Below, one piece after another: positions 20,588 through 30,781 of a stretch of DNA of 64,000 nt. The DNA is from Ustilago trichophora (lineage: Eukaryota; Basidiomycota; Ustilaginomycetes; Ustilaginales; Ustilaginaceae). Positions within the stretch are counted from its first letter, which is position 1. Each line of letters starts with the position of its first letter. The position numbers and the translations under genes were made by a program. The notes under the pieces are model-generated. The model was given only the letters and a program-made list of their open reading frames with translations, did no database searches and had not been told where the DNA came from. The stretch covers positions 1-64,000 of the forward strand of contig OOIN01000048.1 in NCBI GenBank assembly GCA_900323505.1, in the 5' to 3' direction.

Positions 20588-23500
20588 ATGCCAGCTATCC
20601 TAGCCGCACATCCTCCCTTCAATCTGCCTCTGGACGTGCGCAACAAGCCATACCACCACGAGACTTCGGCTGAGTCGGCGCAACTGCTTCATCTCTCGGC
20701 TGCTCCACGGACTATGCCAGACGGCACCTTGCTCGACCATCGCTCCTCTCACGTCATCCTGGACTCGTTCTCGACAACATCCACCTCCCTTGGCATGGAC
20801 TACAACGCAGACTCAAGACCACCTCCTCCACCCGGCGTCTTCACCTCAGGCTCGTCCTCCTCTAGATTCGCTCCAGCTGCTGGTCCTCCCGGCCTCTCAC
20901 GCGATCAAAACGGCCCCTCTGCATCCTTCTCCTTTCCAGCCTCTCCTCCATTGGCACACGCAAACCAGACTGCGCTCGCCGCACCCAGAGCTATGCAGCC
21001 CTATCCACGCCTCACATCACCTCAGCCTTCAGGCGAAGCTGCGATAGGCAGCACCTCAGCAGCTCGCTCACCCTCACCGACAAAACGATCCTTCAACTTC
21101 CCCATGGGTGACCCAAGCGAAAGGTGGAACTCGATCGGCCAGGTGTCCGGCAATGCAAACCGAGGACCAGCCGGTCCATCACAACGCAAACCATCGCTGC
21201 ATACCGGTCTCTCCACTTCAAGCGCAGCAGCCGAGCCTTTCCTTGGTTACAACGAGCTCTTCTCGCCAACCGGCTCGAGTCTCACCACATCCGAGGCCGC
21301 CAAGAGCGCCAATGCAGCTGCACTCTCCACCTCGGATCCAATGAACGTCGCCTTCCGAACTGGCTCGAGCGCTGATTCTAGAGGCTTCGCTCTCTCCTCC
21401 AGCCAAGAGCAGGATCTCATCTCGCACCGTTTCGGTCTATCTCCCGGTCACTACGGAGCTGGTGGTCGCGACGAGCTGGCTCAGATGGGCGCCAACCCTC
21501 GCAGTGTTGGTCATGATGACTTCAACAGCCGTCCTCCGTTTGGTGCTGGGTCTGCTCACGGCATGCTCGGTATGCCAAATCCAGGCAATCTCAGCCCACG
21601 GAGCATGATGCAGCTGCAGCACCAGCACATGCAGATGCTTCACCAACAACAGCAGTCATTGCATCAACCTCCTCTTGGCCCCCAGCAGCAACAGCAGCAG
21701 CTCGGTCTTCAGGGCAGCGTGGGTAACACTGCTGGTCTCGCATCACAAGGGGGTCCTGCCGAAGAGATCACCACCGTCTTTATCGTCGGCTTCCCCGACG
21801 ACATGACCGAGCGTGAATTCGCCAACATGTTCCTCTTTGCTAAAGGTTTCGAGGCATCGACGCTCAAGATCCCTGCCGGTATGGGTACTGTCAGCGCCAA
21901 CGGACGCTTGTCGGATGGCAGCGGGCCGCTGTCAGCAGGACCTGGAGGTCCGTACCAGGCTGTCAACATGCCAGGCTCTGGTGTATTCGACCTAGGAGGC
22001 AATGCAGGACCTGGCTGGGATGACCAAAATTTGCCTCTGGCTCTCAGAGGTGCAGGCGCCAACGATGCATTCTCTTCTTTGGCCAACATGGCCGGTATGC
22101 CAAATGCACTGGGCGCTGCCAACGCAGCAGCAGGCAAGATCAAGCAGATCATCGGTTTTGCCAAGTTCCGTACACGCGCCGAGGCCCTCGAAGCTCGCGA
22201 TGCACTCAATGGACGCAAGGTCGATGCTGAAAAGGGCTGTGTTCTCAAGACAGAGATGGCCAAGAAGAATTTGCACACCAAGCAACGCCCTGTCCTGTCG
22301 GCGCCTGGATTTCCAGAAGGTGCCAACGGCCCCATGCCTCCCCCCTCTGGCTTAGGTGCTCTTGGCTCGGGTGCTGGACCTAGCAGCGCTACTGCCAGTC
22401 ACCCTCCACCACCGCCTTTCGCTCTCGGTGGACCGTTCGATCCACGCGCAGGTCCGCAGATGAACGGTCCAGGTGGACAAGGAGGGCCCTTTGGACCTTT
22501 TGGCAAGGCACCTGGCGGCTTTGAGCCCTTCAATGGGCAAGGACCGCCCACCTCAACACCAGCTGATCTGTTGTCACCCCAAGAAATGTTTGGTGGACCC
22601 GACTTCTTCAGCCAAGGTGGCCCTGCAGCACTGCGTTCTTCCATTGGCGCAGCTGGTGGATTGGATCAACAAGGACGACCAACGGCATCGTCGCAACAGA
22701 CGCAATCGCAACAACCGCAGCAGAGCTCGACGGGCGTGGACAAGTGGGGCGGCTCCATGGGTCCCATCGACTATTACGGACCTGAAAGCGGCTCTGGACC
22801 CATGACGGTACCGCCCAGGCCCTCGCACGGTGGTCCTGGCCAGAGCCAAAACGGACAGCGACCCGATTGGCCCGCTGTTGGATCGCCTCCACCAGGACTT
22901 TACGGGCCCAACGCGGGCGCAAACATGCCGGGTGGTCCAGTGCAGCGACCGAGCTTTCAAAGGCAGGGTTCGCGAGGCACATCTGTTGGTGCGCCGGGAA
23001 ATGAGCAGGGTGCAGGACCTGGCTTTGGTACCACCTCTGGGAGCGTGAACAAACCGGAGGAAGGCGCCAGAGTCGATGCTACTCGCACAAACTCCACGCC
23101 GTCCTCGGCGGGTCCCGAGACGGCTTCCGATGCTCTGCAACCCTCGATCACGACGCGCTTTGGCTCCCTCAAGCTCGGCTCTCCTCCCGCTGAAGAGGAT
23201 GGTAGTGTCAAACCACCACAGCAAGTTCCAAGTCCGGATTTGCCAAGCCCGACAGGCCGCAATGTGATTGGAGACAACCACCCTCCCGTCAACACCCTGT
23301 TCGTCGGCAATCTGCCTAGCAACGCTTCGAGTGCCGCCCTATCGCAGATCGAAGATCAGCTCCGAGCCGTGTTTAGCAGCTGCCGCGGATTCCGCCAATT
23401 CTCGTTCCGACTCAAATCCAACGGCCCCATGTGCTTTGTCGAGTTTGAAGACGTTCACACCGCCTCGAAAGCCATGTCGGAACTCAACGGTCACTCGCTC

Positions 23501-23722
23501 GGCGGTGCGATCAAGAACGGTGGCATTCGTCTCAGCTTCAGCAAGAATCCACTTTTTCGCATGAACTCGAACTCTGCCATGAACATGGCCATGAATGGTG
23601 CCGGTGGTGTTGGCGGAAGTGGCTCTAGTGCTGGATCGGTTCCTACGCCGGACAGCAACATCAATCCCCAGTTGAGCTTGGGCTCTGCCAGTGAAAGTCT
23701 CTCTTCAGCGGGGCGTCGATAA
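20588..23722 (+). CDS. scw1: Two-RRM RNA-binding protein of the Whi3 / Scw1 type
   Basis: Whi3 and fission yeast Scw1 bind mRNAs and control cell size, cell-cycle entry and wall integrity, often in condensates. The 1044-residue single-exon protein is mostly disordered, rich in Ser, Pro, Gly and Gln, with a Gln/His-rich stretch near residues 340-375. RRM1 begins near residue 391 (TTVFIVGFPDDMTEREFANM) and is interrupted by a Gly/Ala-rich insertion of about 90 residues before IGFAKFRTRAEALEARDALN. RRM2 near residues 900-985 is canonical: NTLFVGNLPSNAS, then NGPMCFVEFEDVHTASKAMS and GGIRLSFSKNPL, nearly diagnostic of the Whi3/Scw1 C-terminal domain. The ATG at 20588 is the first in frame. The very long pyrimidine-rich leader suggests translational control. 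Confidence 0.9.
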   Translation: MPAILAAHPPFNLPLDVRNKPYHHETSAESAQLLHLSAAPRTMPDGTLLDHRSSHVILDSFSTTSTSLGMDYNADSRPPPPPGVFTSGSSSSRFAPAAGPPGLSRDQNGPSASFSFPASPPLAHANQTALAAPRAMQPYPRLTSPQPSGEAAIGSTSAARSPSPTKRSFNFPMGDPSERWNSIGQVSGNANRGPAGPSQRKPSLHTGLSTSSAAAEPFLGYNELFSPTGSSLTTSEAAKSANAAALSTSDPMNVAFRTGSSADSRGFALSSSQEQDLISHRFGLSPGHYGAGGRDELAQMGANPRSVGHDDFNSRPPFGAGSAHGMLGMPNPGNLSPRSMMQLQHQHMQMLHQQQQSLHQPPLGPQQQQQQLGLQGSVGNTAGLASQGGPAEEITTVFIVGFPDDMTEREFANMFLFAKGFEASTLKIPAGMGTVSANGRLSDGSGPLSAGPGGPYQAVNMPGSGVFDLGGNAGPGWDDQNLPLALRGAGANDAFSSLANMAGMPNALGAANAAAGKIKQIIGFAKFRTRAEALEARDALNGRKVDAEKGCVLKTEMAKKNLHTKQRPVLSAPGFPEGANGPMPPPSGLGALGSGAGPSSATASHPPPPPFALGGPFDPRAGPQMNGPGGQGGPFGPFGKAPGGFEPFNGQGPPTSTPADLLSPQEMFGGPDFFSQGGPAALRSSIGAAGGLDQQGRPTASSQQTQSQQPQQSSTGVDKWGGSMGPIDYYGPESGSGPMTVPPRPSHGGPGQSQNGQRPDWPAVGSPPPGLYGPNAGANMPGGPVQRPSFQRQGSRGTSVGAPGNEQGAGPGFGTTSGSVNKPEEGARVDATRTNSTPSSAGPETASDALQPSITTRFGSLKLGSPPAEEDGSVKPPQQVPSPDLPSPTGRNVIGDNHPPVNTLFVGNLPSNASSAALSQIEDQLRAVFSSCRGFRQFSFRLKSNGPMCFVEFEDVHTASKAMSELNGHSLGGAIKNGGIRLSFSKNPLFRMNSNSAMNMAMNGAGGVGGSGSSAGSVPTPDSNINPQLSLGSASESLSSAGRR

Positions 23723-23840
23723 ACGCCGAAAACCGAGAATTTTTTGCAAATCCTTCCATAAAAAGGGTCCATCTCGACGCGGCTGCTTAATTTGCCAAAT
23801 TCGCCGTTTCCGAGCTCCACCCGTCTTCCCTCTTGACCAG

Positions 23841-23867
23841 CATCATCATCATCATCATCATCATCAT
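23841..23867 (+). repeat. (CAT)9 microsatellite in the LTO1 leader
   Basis: Nine perfect CAT units about 65 bases before the LTO1 ATG. The copy number is likely variable between strains. Confidence 0.85.
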
Positions 23868-23930
23868 CCATCGCCTCTTCGCACATCTTCCGCTCGAATT
23901 GTCCGCACAGTTTCGGAGCGAATTATCATC

Positions 23931-24581
23931 ATGGTGGACACAATAGACCCCATCGACTTTGATATTGACGCAATCAACAATGTCGAAGAGACGGCCTACC
24001 AAGAGGGCTATCAGCAAGGCTTTGATCACGGCGCGTTGCACGGCACTTTTGAAGGCCGAGAGCTTGGGTGCGAAAAGGGATTCGAGCTGTGGGAAGAAGT
24101 CGGTTTTTACAGAGGGATGGCCGAGGTGTGGAGAGAATGCCTGGAGCAAGCCGATGCGGCAGGGCATAGCTCGCGCAAGCAATCCAAGCAGATCCAGCAC
24201 CTCGCCGGCCTCGAGAAGCTCATCTCGTTCTTCCCGATGACCAACACTTCTGCGGATCCATCACTCGACATCAGCCAACCTGCTGGATCTGAGGCGGAAG
24301 CGGATCAAGCTGCAAACGACGATGCCGATGCAGATGCCGAAGTGGAGGCAAGCAACGACGACGACCTGGCCAAGCTCGACATGTTGACGCTGCTCGAGAA
24401 GATCCGTGCCAAGTATCGCCTAACTTGCTCGGTATTGGGTGTTGCACCGCAGCGCAGCGCATCTCTGGCCCAGATCGGGACCAGCCAAGGCGATGGACAA
24501 GGTCAAGACGCTGCAAAGACGGAGACCAAGTCGGTGCTTGTCGCTGGCAAACTCGTCGACCCATCCCAGCTCAAGTACTGA
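23931..24581 (+). CDS. LTO1: LTO1/ORAOV1-like deca-GX3 protein
   Basis: Lto1 pairs with Yae1 and links the ABC protein Rli1 (ribosome recycling) to the cytosolic iron-sulfur assembly targeting complex. The defining feature is the Gly-X3 repeat in residues about 20-65: GYQQGFDHGALHGTFEGREL followed by GCEKG, GFELWEEVG and FYRG. The 216-residue protein continues with a short helix, an acidic Ala/Asp stretch and a helix near residues 145-165. The known Lto1 C-terminus ends in a Trp recognised by the targeting complex; this one ends in Leu-Lys-Tyr. The ATG at 23931 follows only 208 bases after the stop of the Whi3-like gene on the same strand. Confidence 0.88.
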   Translation: MVDTIDPIDFDIDAINNVEETAYQEGYQQGFDHGALHGTFEGRELGCEKGFELWEEVGFYRGMAEVWRECLEQADAAGHSSRKQSKQIQHLAGLEKLISFFPMTNTSADPSLDISQPAGSEAEADQAANDDADADAEVEASNDDDLAKLDMLTLLEKIRAKYRLTCSVLGVAPQRSASLAQIGTSQGDGQGQDAAKTETKSVLVAGKLVDPSQLKY

Positions 24582-25996
24582 GATTCCTTTCTTATCTTTC
24601 CGTGCCCTGTATACCCTGGGATGCCATTGTTCACCGGAGCCTCTTCACTTGCACCTATCGTGCTGAAAAAGCCATCCATTTTCTATATCTTATCAAGGAT
24701 CCACACAAACTGCCCTCTCTCTCTTTCCATCTACTCAATACGTTCTCGAACATACCCCTTTTGGCACCAATCTCAACGTTGCGCGCTGTTTTCCTTTTTT
24801 TTACCACCTTGGCACATTACTCGCACATATTTGTGTACGTTTTTTTCTGTCTGGTCTCATATTTGTGTTGTCTTAGTTCTGCTATCATATCGCTCGTATC
24901 TGCTCCTTGCCCATCTGTTGTACTCTGCAGTGTTGTTACACCATTCGATTGTTCGCTTTGCCATTTTGGTCCGTTTGTCATGGTCAAACAGTGTTTTTTT
25001 TTTCCTAGTATTGCTGTGTTTGTGTGTGTATTTGTCTGTGCTGTAGGGGATGTTGCTGTTTGGGCGGTGTTTCGATTCGATACGGTTGCGAGAGGGAGAG
25101 CGTCTCGGCCGAAATGCTATCGGTGTAGCACCTTGTTTCTGTTGCAATTTTGACAAGACGGTGCTGGTTGTTGGTTCGCTTTGATGCTGCACCTCTCTTC
25201 CTGCGTGCTTTCGTCGAACTTTGCGGTAGGAATGCTGTCTGGACGGTGTCTTACAAGACGCCAGAGGAAAGCATGGCGGTCAAGAAGAAATATTCTTGAG
25301 TCCTATTTTCATGCTGCTTTTCGTGTTTGCATTTTCATTTTTTTATTTCTCCGTTTTTCTTTTTCTGCCAGCTCAAGTCGTTCCTGCAACCCACCTTCGA
25401 GACGGATGGAACGAGCAGTGCAACCAGACACACCCAGCCCTGGACATAACAGGCACATCACTATGTCGAGGGTCTGAGTGTAGGATCAAATGCAAGTCAA
25501 TCGACAAGGGAGAGCTTCAAGGCGGGCTGCTAGGGTAGAATCGATGAGAGAGAGAGGGGGAAATGAGTCTTTCGCGCGAGTTATTTTCAATTGTTTGGTG
25601 TCAAGGTTGCAGAACGCGGAGTACCCCGCAAGAGTTTTGTTAACCGGCGCGGTGTGGCAGCAAGTTGTCCCTTTTAACGCCCTTGCCCCGCCCGCTAAAT
25701 GCGATGCTTTGCCATCCGGACACCGGTCAAACCACATGCAAACACACAGTCGAAAAAAGACCTTGCTGTCTCTGACCCGCACACAACCCCTACGTGCGCA
25801 GGAACGACGTTGACCCTTTCGCTTTAGCCGGACCCTCTCTCTCTCTCTCTCTCGCCCGCTTCGGTTTTGGTGTGGGAGAAGCATCTTGAACCCGACGCTC
25901 TGTTTAAGTAACTCTGCCAGCAACTCTCTCCCTTTGCCATCTTTCTTCCATCACCAACCGTCTGTAGCATCAAAAAGACCAAATTAAGACGTAACC
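24582..25996. other. Intergenic region LTO1 to IVD
   Basis: 1.4 kb of T-rich 3' flank followed by the IVD promoter. A (CT)10 run lies at 25834-25853, about 145 bases before the IVD ATG. Open frames here (for example 24425-25153) are T-rich low-complexity readings without family features. Confidence 0.4.
25834..25853 (+). repeat. (CT)10 microsatellite upstream of IVD
   Basis: Perfect CT run in the promoter or leader of the isovaleryl-CoA dehydrogenase gene. Confidence 0.8.
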
Positions 25997-27265
25997 ATGT
26001 CGTTCTCTGCCCTTCGCAGTGTCGCCGCGCCCTTGCGCCGCACCGTGCTCTCTACGGCCCGCACCGCTCCCATCTCCCGCCGCGGTATGGCCACCACCTT
26101 CTACAACATCGATGTAGCCGGTCTCACCGAGGAACAAATGGAACTACGAGATGCCGTATCCACCTTTGTCTCTGCCGAATTGCCTCCTGAGAAAGCAGCC
26201 GCCATCGACCGCAACAACGAGTCTCCCAAGGACATTTGGACCAAGCTCGGTGACATGGGTTTGCTCGGTATTACCGTTCCTGAAGAGTTCGGTGGTTTGG
26301 GTAAAGGATATCTCGACCACACCATTGTTATGGAGGAACTTTCGCGTGCTTCAGGCTCCATGGCCCTCAGCTACGGTGCCCACTCCAACCTGTGTGTAAA
26401 CCAGCTCAATAGGCACGGAACCAAGGAGCAGAAGGAGAAATACCTTCCCGATCTCATCTCGGGTAAAAAAGTCGGTTCCTTGGCCATGTCCGAACCCGGC
26501 TCTGGATCAGATGTAGTCTCAATGACCACAACCGCAACCAAGAAGGGCGATCACTACGTCCTCAATGGAGGCAAGATGTGGATCACCAACGCTCCCATCG
26601 CATCGACTTTCATCGTCTACGCCAAAACTGAACCCAAAGCCGGCTCCAAGGGAATCACAGCTTTCATCCTCGAAAAGGGCATGTCGGGATTCACCCAACT
26701 GCCCAAACTCGACAAGGTCGGAATGCGTGGTAGCGACACATGCGAGATTCACTTTGACAATGTCGAAGTGCCCGAGACCAACATCCTCGGCAAGCTGAAC
26801 AAAGGAGCTGGAGTACTCATGTCCGGCCTAGATCTCGAACGCCTCGTCCTATCCGGAGGACCTTTAGGTCTTATGCAAGCAGCGTTCGACTACTCTATCT
26901 CGTACGCCCACGAACGCAAGCAGTTCGGCCAACGAATTGCCGAATTCCAACTGATGCAAGGCAAAATCGCCGACATGTATACCAAACTCGGCGCCGCCCG
27001 TTCCTACGTCTACGCCGTAGGTCGTGCATGCGATGCAGGCAAAATCAGCAGAAGAGACTGCGCAGGCTCCATCCTCTACAGCTCCGACAGATGCGTAGAA
27101 GTCACCTCGGAAGCAATGCAGATCCTCGGCGGAAACGGATACACAAACGATTACCCCGTAGCAAGGTTCTGGAGAGACGCTAGATTGTACACCGTAGGTG
27201 CGGGCACTCAGGAGATCAGGAGGATGCTCATCGGTCGCATGTTTAACCAGGAGCTTAACAACTAA
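25997..27265 (+). CDS. IVD: Isovaleryl-CoA dehydrogenase, mitochondrial
   Basis: An FAD-linked acyl-CoA dehydrogenase that oxidises isovaleryl-CoA to 3-methylcrotonyl-CoA in leucine breakdown, passing electrons to ETF. The 422-residue single-exon protein starts with an Arg/Ser/Ala-rich matrix signal ([20 protein letters not shown]). Domain landmarks are [38 protein letters not shown] (FAD contact), [31 protein letters not shown] and [20 protein letters not shown]. The base is the Glu in [17 protein letters not shown] (about Glu281), a position that separates isovaleryl-CoA from most other acyl-CoA dehydrogenases. ATG 25997 has the ACC ATG TCG context. No partner of leucine catabolism is adjacent. 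Confidence 0.95.
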   Translation: MSFSALRSVAAPLRRTVLSTARTAPISRRGMATTFYNIDVAGLTEEQMELRDAVSTFVSAELPPEKAAAIDRNNESPKDIWTKLGDMGLLGITVPEEFGGLGKGYLDHTIVMEELSRASGSMALSYGAHSNLCVNQLNRHGTKEQKEKYLPDLISGKKVGSLAMSEPGSGSDVVSMTTTATKKGDHYVLNGGKMWITNAPIASTFIVYAKTEPKAGSKGITAFILEKGMSGFTQLPKLDKVGMRGSDTCEIHFDNVEVPETNILGKLNKGAGVLMSGLDLERLVLSGGPLGLMQAAFDYSISYAHERKQFGQRIAEFQLMQGKIADMYTKLGAARSYVYAVGRACDAGKISRRDCAGSILYSSDRCVEVTSEAMQILGGNGYTNDYPVARFWRDARLYTVGAGTQEIRRMLIGRMFNQELNN

Positions 27266-27793
27266 CTCGCCAATTTCACTTTCGCAATTCCACCCTTGCC
27301 ACCCAGTTTGTGCCCTGAGACTGTGTTAGGAAAACACATATCCCCTGTGTGCTTGTTCTAAGATTCCCACCCTCCGAAAGACCCCAATCTCAACCCCCCC
27401 CAAATCCACATCTCTTCCCCAGTACCACCTATACATCTCATTCTCTCTCTCTCCATAATCTGCTCAGTCCATCCAATCTCTCCCCACATCCCACCACTCT
27501 CCAAGTTACAAAGCAACTCATCACCTTTCACCCCTGCGTAATCAGTTGTGGTCTCTCTCCTGCACCAAAACTCGACATCGTGGTCTTTCACTCACGACGC
27601 TTCACATGGGAATAATAAAAAACAATCGCAAATATGATTGGGAGGAAACCAACACGAAACCATCAGACACCGGAGAGGGAGCGAAGCGTACAAGGAAGTG
27701 GAAAGAAAGAGAAAAAGAGAGAGAGAGAGAGAGAGGCACACGACAAGGGAACAGAATAAGATTTGACTGTGCTGCGCAGTGCGGAGAAAAGAA
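27266..27793. other. Convergent intergenic region IVD / 4E-T-like gene
   Basis: 3' flanks of both genes, C-rich on the left, with a GA-rich run near 27700-27736. No gene seen. Confidence 0.35.
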
Positions 27794-30781
27794 TCAGCCG
27801 CTATTGGTTGGCGTATTTCTACCTCCGCTGAGTAGAGCCATCAAGTTGGCGCCGTTCATAGCTTGGCTTCCTACGCTGACGGGTGCCTGGGGTTGTTGCG
27901 GAGACGATGGGCCGTGGTTGGCGCCTGCTGGGCCTTGAGCTGCGTAGTAAGGGAAGGCGGCTGCGGGCGATTGGGATCTTCGGTCCGGGCCACCGCCGCC
28001 AGGAGTGCCAGGCATATCGTAGGGTGAGCGTGGAGGTGGAGGCATGCCGGGAGGGAAACCTTGTCCTGCGAGAACTTGTTGCTGGATGTGAGGAGGCATG
28101 CTCATCAGTTGCTGGTAGAGTTGGGGTGGCATACCAGGAGGAGGGGGGCGGCCGCCTGGGAAGGGTCCAAAGGCAGGGAAGGCGCCATTGGGGCCACGGG
28201 GCCCACCGGGAACACCCATAGGAGGAGGAGGCATGTTGCCCATTCCAGGTGGCATAGGACCACGGGCGAGGCCGAGACTGGCAGCAATGTGAGGCGGCAT
28301 CTGCTGGAAACCAGGGCCCCCCATGGGAGGTCGAGCCATCAGGCGAGGATCCATACCAGGAGGAGGTGGACGGCCAGGCATCGCGCCAGGGAATCCACCA
28401 AATCCTGCGAGACCAGGAGCGGGACCAGGCGAGCCAACACCAGGTCCGCCAGGGCTGGTGGGGGAACCAACACCGCTCAACTGCTGACGAGGGTCGTTGT
28501 ATGGAGAAGGGGCACCACCACCCATAGCTGGGGATTCGGATCGCTGCTGCTGTTGATACTGCGGGTACTGCTCAAGGTGCTGCTGCTGCTGTTGTTGCTG
28601 ATGGTGCTGGGGAGGCATCTGTTGCGGAAGCGAGGCGCTCGATTCTCGCTGGTGCTGCTGGTTGTAAGGGAGGGGCGAGCGAGCTTCTATACCATGGCCG
28701 TGGGCCTCGGCCGACGACAATCCGGGAGAAACAATGCTTCGAGGACGCTCGTTGGATCCATCCTCACCGCCGCGTCCCTGGCTGCGCAGAAGCTCCTTGA
28801 GCCTGTCGGCAGACTCTGGTTGTTGGTAACTGTGGCCGTCGCCGTGTCCATCCGAACCTTTGGCGAGTGTAGGTGTTCCAGTCCCGCTTCCTCCACTTCC
28901 ACCACCACCTTGTAACATAGCCATGAGCTTCTGCATGCTCTGCTGATCTGCCTCTGTGACGTTCTTGTCCTTCTGTGCGCCATCGCCCTTGTCACGGATC
29001 GAGGTCTTGCTAAAGAGCTCCGAAATGTTGATCGACGAAGACGAAGCATTGGGGGGCGATTGAGGGCTCTGTACGCTGGCCGCATCCTTTTCTGCTTCAG
29101 ATGCAGCGTTGGCCGAGCCGAGGTTGCCCATCGACTCGAGCATTCTTTGCTGAGCGGCGAGAGCGGCAGCTTGAGGGTCGCGAGGGGGTGCGCCTCGGCC
29201 GTCAAAGAATCGAGCGAATCGGCTAGATCGAACGGGAAGACCAGGTGGTCCTTGTCCTTCAGAGCCACCGTGGCTGTTGGAGATGCTATCGTAGAGCGAA
29301 GTGCCGGAAGAAGAGCGTTGGTTGGCAGCGGCCATCATCTCTTGACGGATGGCCTCCATTTCGGATTGTCGGGAAGCTGCATCGCTTCCGAGCTGATACT
29401 CGTCCGCAGCATCCTTGTCCGCACCAAGCGTGCCAAAACGAGTGCTTTCCGAGACGGCATGGTTGTCTGCAGGTTCAGGTTCACCTCTTGCCAACCTCTC
29501 GCGGCGCTCACGCTCCTTCATCTGAGCCTTGAAAGCCTGAATACTGTCGACTGCGCCTGCCATGTCATCGCCGCGCGAGAGGTCGTCGATTCCATCCGCT
29601 TCCTTACGACGGCTGCCGAACTGGCCAAAGGGAGCACGGTTGTCCACGGGCAGGGGTTCAGAGTCGTCCTCGAGCCAAGCCGGGTTGTCGTCAGCATCGC
29701 CGGACCAAGGAGCGCCTCCAGCACGTTGGGTACCACGTCGCTCGCCGGGCCGCAAGCGGTCGGAAGCAATGCTCGAGAAAGGACCTGCACGGTCTCGATC
29801 GCCAGGTCTTCTCCAGTCCGAGGCGGTGTCGGCTCCGCCGGTTCGTCGGATTCGTGGAGATTCGATGATTTCGCCCTCCTCACGACTCTCGTCTGCGTCG
29901 AGTCCACGCTCGCCCCGTCGTCTGTCGCGGGTGGGATCGCGCCTCCTGTCTTCGGGAAGCATTTCACGCATCCTGTCCTTGCCGTACGAAGTGGAACGCT
30001 CGCCCATGCCAGAGCGACGTCCTTCGCCGAGACCGTCGGCGTTGCCATCTCGAGGCAGGCCACGTCCACCTCCTGGCGTGCCTGCAGGCTTGAAAGTGCC
30101 ACTTGCCGAGATCTGACCAAAGGGATTCTTGCCTGCGGGAGCGACTCGTCGTCCGCCGACCTCACCAAGGCGGAGGCCCTCGCTGCGTTCGCGGTCTTCG
30201 TTTCTCCTGCCTCCGAAGCGAGCACCTGCGCCTTCCCTTCTGGGTCCAAAGCCTCCAAGAGCGCCTCCGATGATGCCACTGTTGTTGGCCGCGTCTTCGC
30301 CTTCGGCTGCGTGGTGGGAAGCCTCTTCTGCGGCGTGGCCTCCTCGTCGTGGAGTGTCACGGTAGTAAGGTGTAGCCTTGTGGTGGTAGGGTTCCCATTC
30401 TCCGAACCAATCGCGAAGAGGAGCCATATTGGTGGGTTTGGCGACCAAGGCCGAAGAGCTGAAGGCTAGAAGCAAACCCCTGCTGTAGGTTCGTGGGCAG
30501 TTTGATGGACGTTGATACTTGACTGTTGTTGTTTCAGGGGCGGCATGATGAGGAAGAGGCGACTTGTGAGCGCCTTGTGAGCCGTTGGCGCCGAAAGGGT
30601 TGGGCGGCAATGCTGCCGCTGGTGGTGCTGCTATGCCGAGACCCGGCGGTGGTCCTGTTCGATTACGGATTGCGAGGGAAGACAACAAGCCAGTAAGAGA
30701 GAGATTAAGGGTCAGGCTTTGATCGCAGAAGAGCGCAATGATGGGTGGAGATGCGCAGTGCAAATACTTACCGGCTGCCAT
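27794..30781 (-). CDS. 4E-T-like disordered translational regulator with an eIF4E-binding motif
   Basis: Two exons, 30772-30781 and 27794-30654 (intron 30655-30771, GTAAGT to AACAG), give MAAGPPPGLG and a 956-residue protein. The intron is 117 nt and has no stop, so the unspliced frame also stays open. Near residues 55-90 the text RTYSRGLLLAFSSSALV fits the eIF4E-binding consensus Y-x4-L-hydrophobic, followed by MAPLRDWFGEWEP. The rest is disordered: an Arg/Asp/Glu-rich part with REEGEIIESPRIRR, a middle with ISELFSK-type short helices, a Gln/His-rich stretch, and a long Pro/Gly/Met-rich tail (PPHIQQQVL, QLYQQLMSMP) that ends ANLMALLSGGRNTP. This layout resembles 4E-T/Eap1-type repressors of capped mRNAs in P-bodies. 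The motif supports that role; orthology is my inference. Confidence 0.65.
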   Translation of the reverse strand: MAAGKYLHCASPPIIALFCDQSLTLNLSLTGLLSSLAIRNRTGPPPGLGIAAPPAAALPPNPFGANGSQGAHKSPLPHHAAPETTTVKYQRPSNCPRTYSRGLLLAFSSSALVAKPTNMAPLRDWFGEWEPYHHKATPYYRDTPRRGGHAAEEASHHAAEGEDAANNSGIIGGALGGFGPRREGAGARFGGRRNEDRERSEGLRLGEVGGRRVAPAGKNPFGQISASGTFKPAGTPGGGRGLPRDGNADGLGEGRRSGMGERSTSYGKDRMREMLPEDRRRDPTRDRRRGERGLDADESREEGEIIESPRIRRTGGADTASDWRRPGDRDRAGPFSSIASDRLRPGERRGTQRAGGAPWSGDADDNPAWLEDDSEPLPVDNRAPFGQFGSRRKEADGIDDLSRGDDMAGAVDSIQAFKAQMKERERRERLARGEPEPADNHAVSESTRFGTLGADKDAADEYQLGSDAASRQSEMEAIRQEMMAAANQRSSSGTSLYDSISNSHGGSEGQGPPGLPVRSSRFARFFDGRGAPPRDPQAAALAAQQRMLESMGNLGSANAASEAEKDAASVQSPQSPPNASSSSINISELFSKTSIRDKGDGAQKDKNVTEADQQSMQKLMAMLQGGGGSGGSGTGTPTLAKGSDGHGDGHSYQQPESADRLKELLRSQGRGGEDGSNERPRSIVSPGLSSAEAHGHGIEARSPLPYNQQHQRESSASLPQQMPPQHHQQQQQQQHLEQYPQYQQQQRSESPAMGGGAPSPYNDPRQQLSGVGSPTSPGGPGVGSPGPAPGLAGFGGFPGAMPGRPPPPGMDPRLMARPPMGGPGFQQMPPHIAASLGLARGPMPPGMGNMPPPPMGVPGGPRGPNGAFPAFGPFPGGRPPPPGMPPQLYQQLMSMPPHIQQQVLAGQGFPPGMPPPPRSPYDMPGTPGGGGPDRRSQSPAAAFPYYAAQGPAGANHGPSSPQQPQAPVSVGSQAMNGANLMALLSGGRNTPTNSG
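30655..30771 (-). other. Cryptic in-frame intron (117 nt) of the 4E-T-like gene
   Basis: Donor GTAAGT directly after ATGGCAGCCG, acceptor CGAACAG. Divisible by three and free of stops, so retention would insert 39 residues of hydrophobic, unrelated sequence after residue 3-4. Confidence 0.75.
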
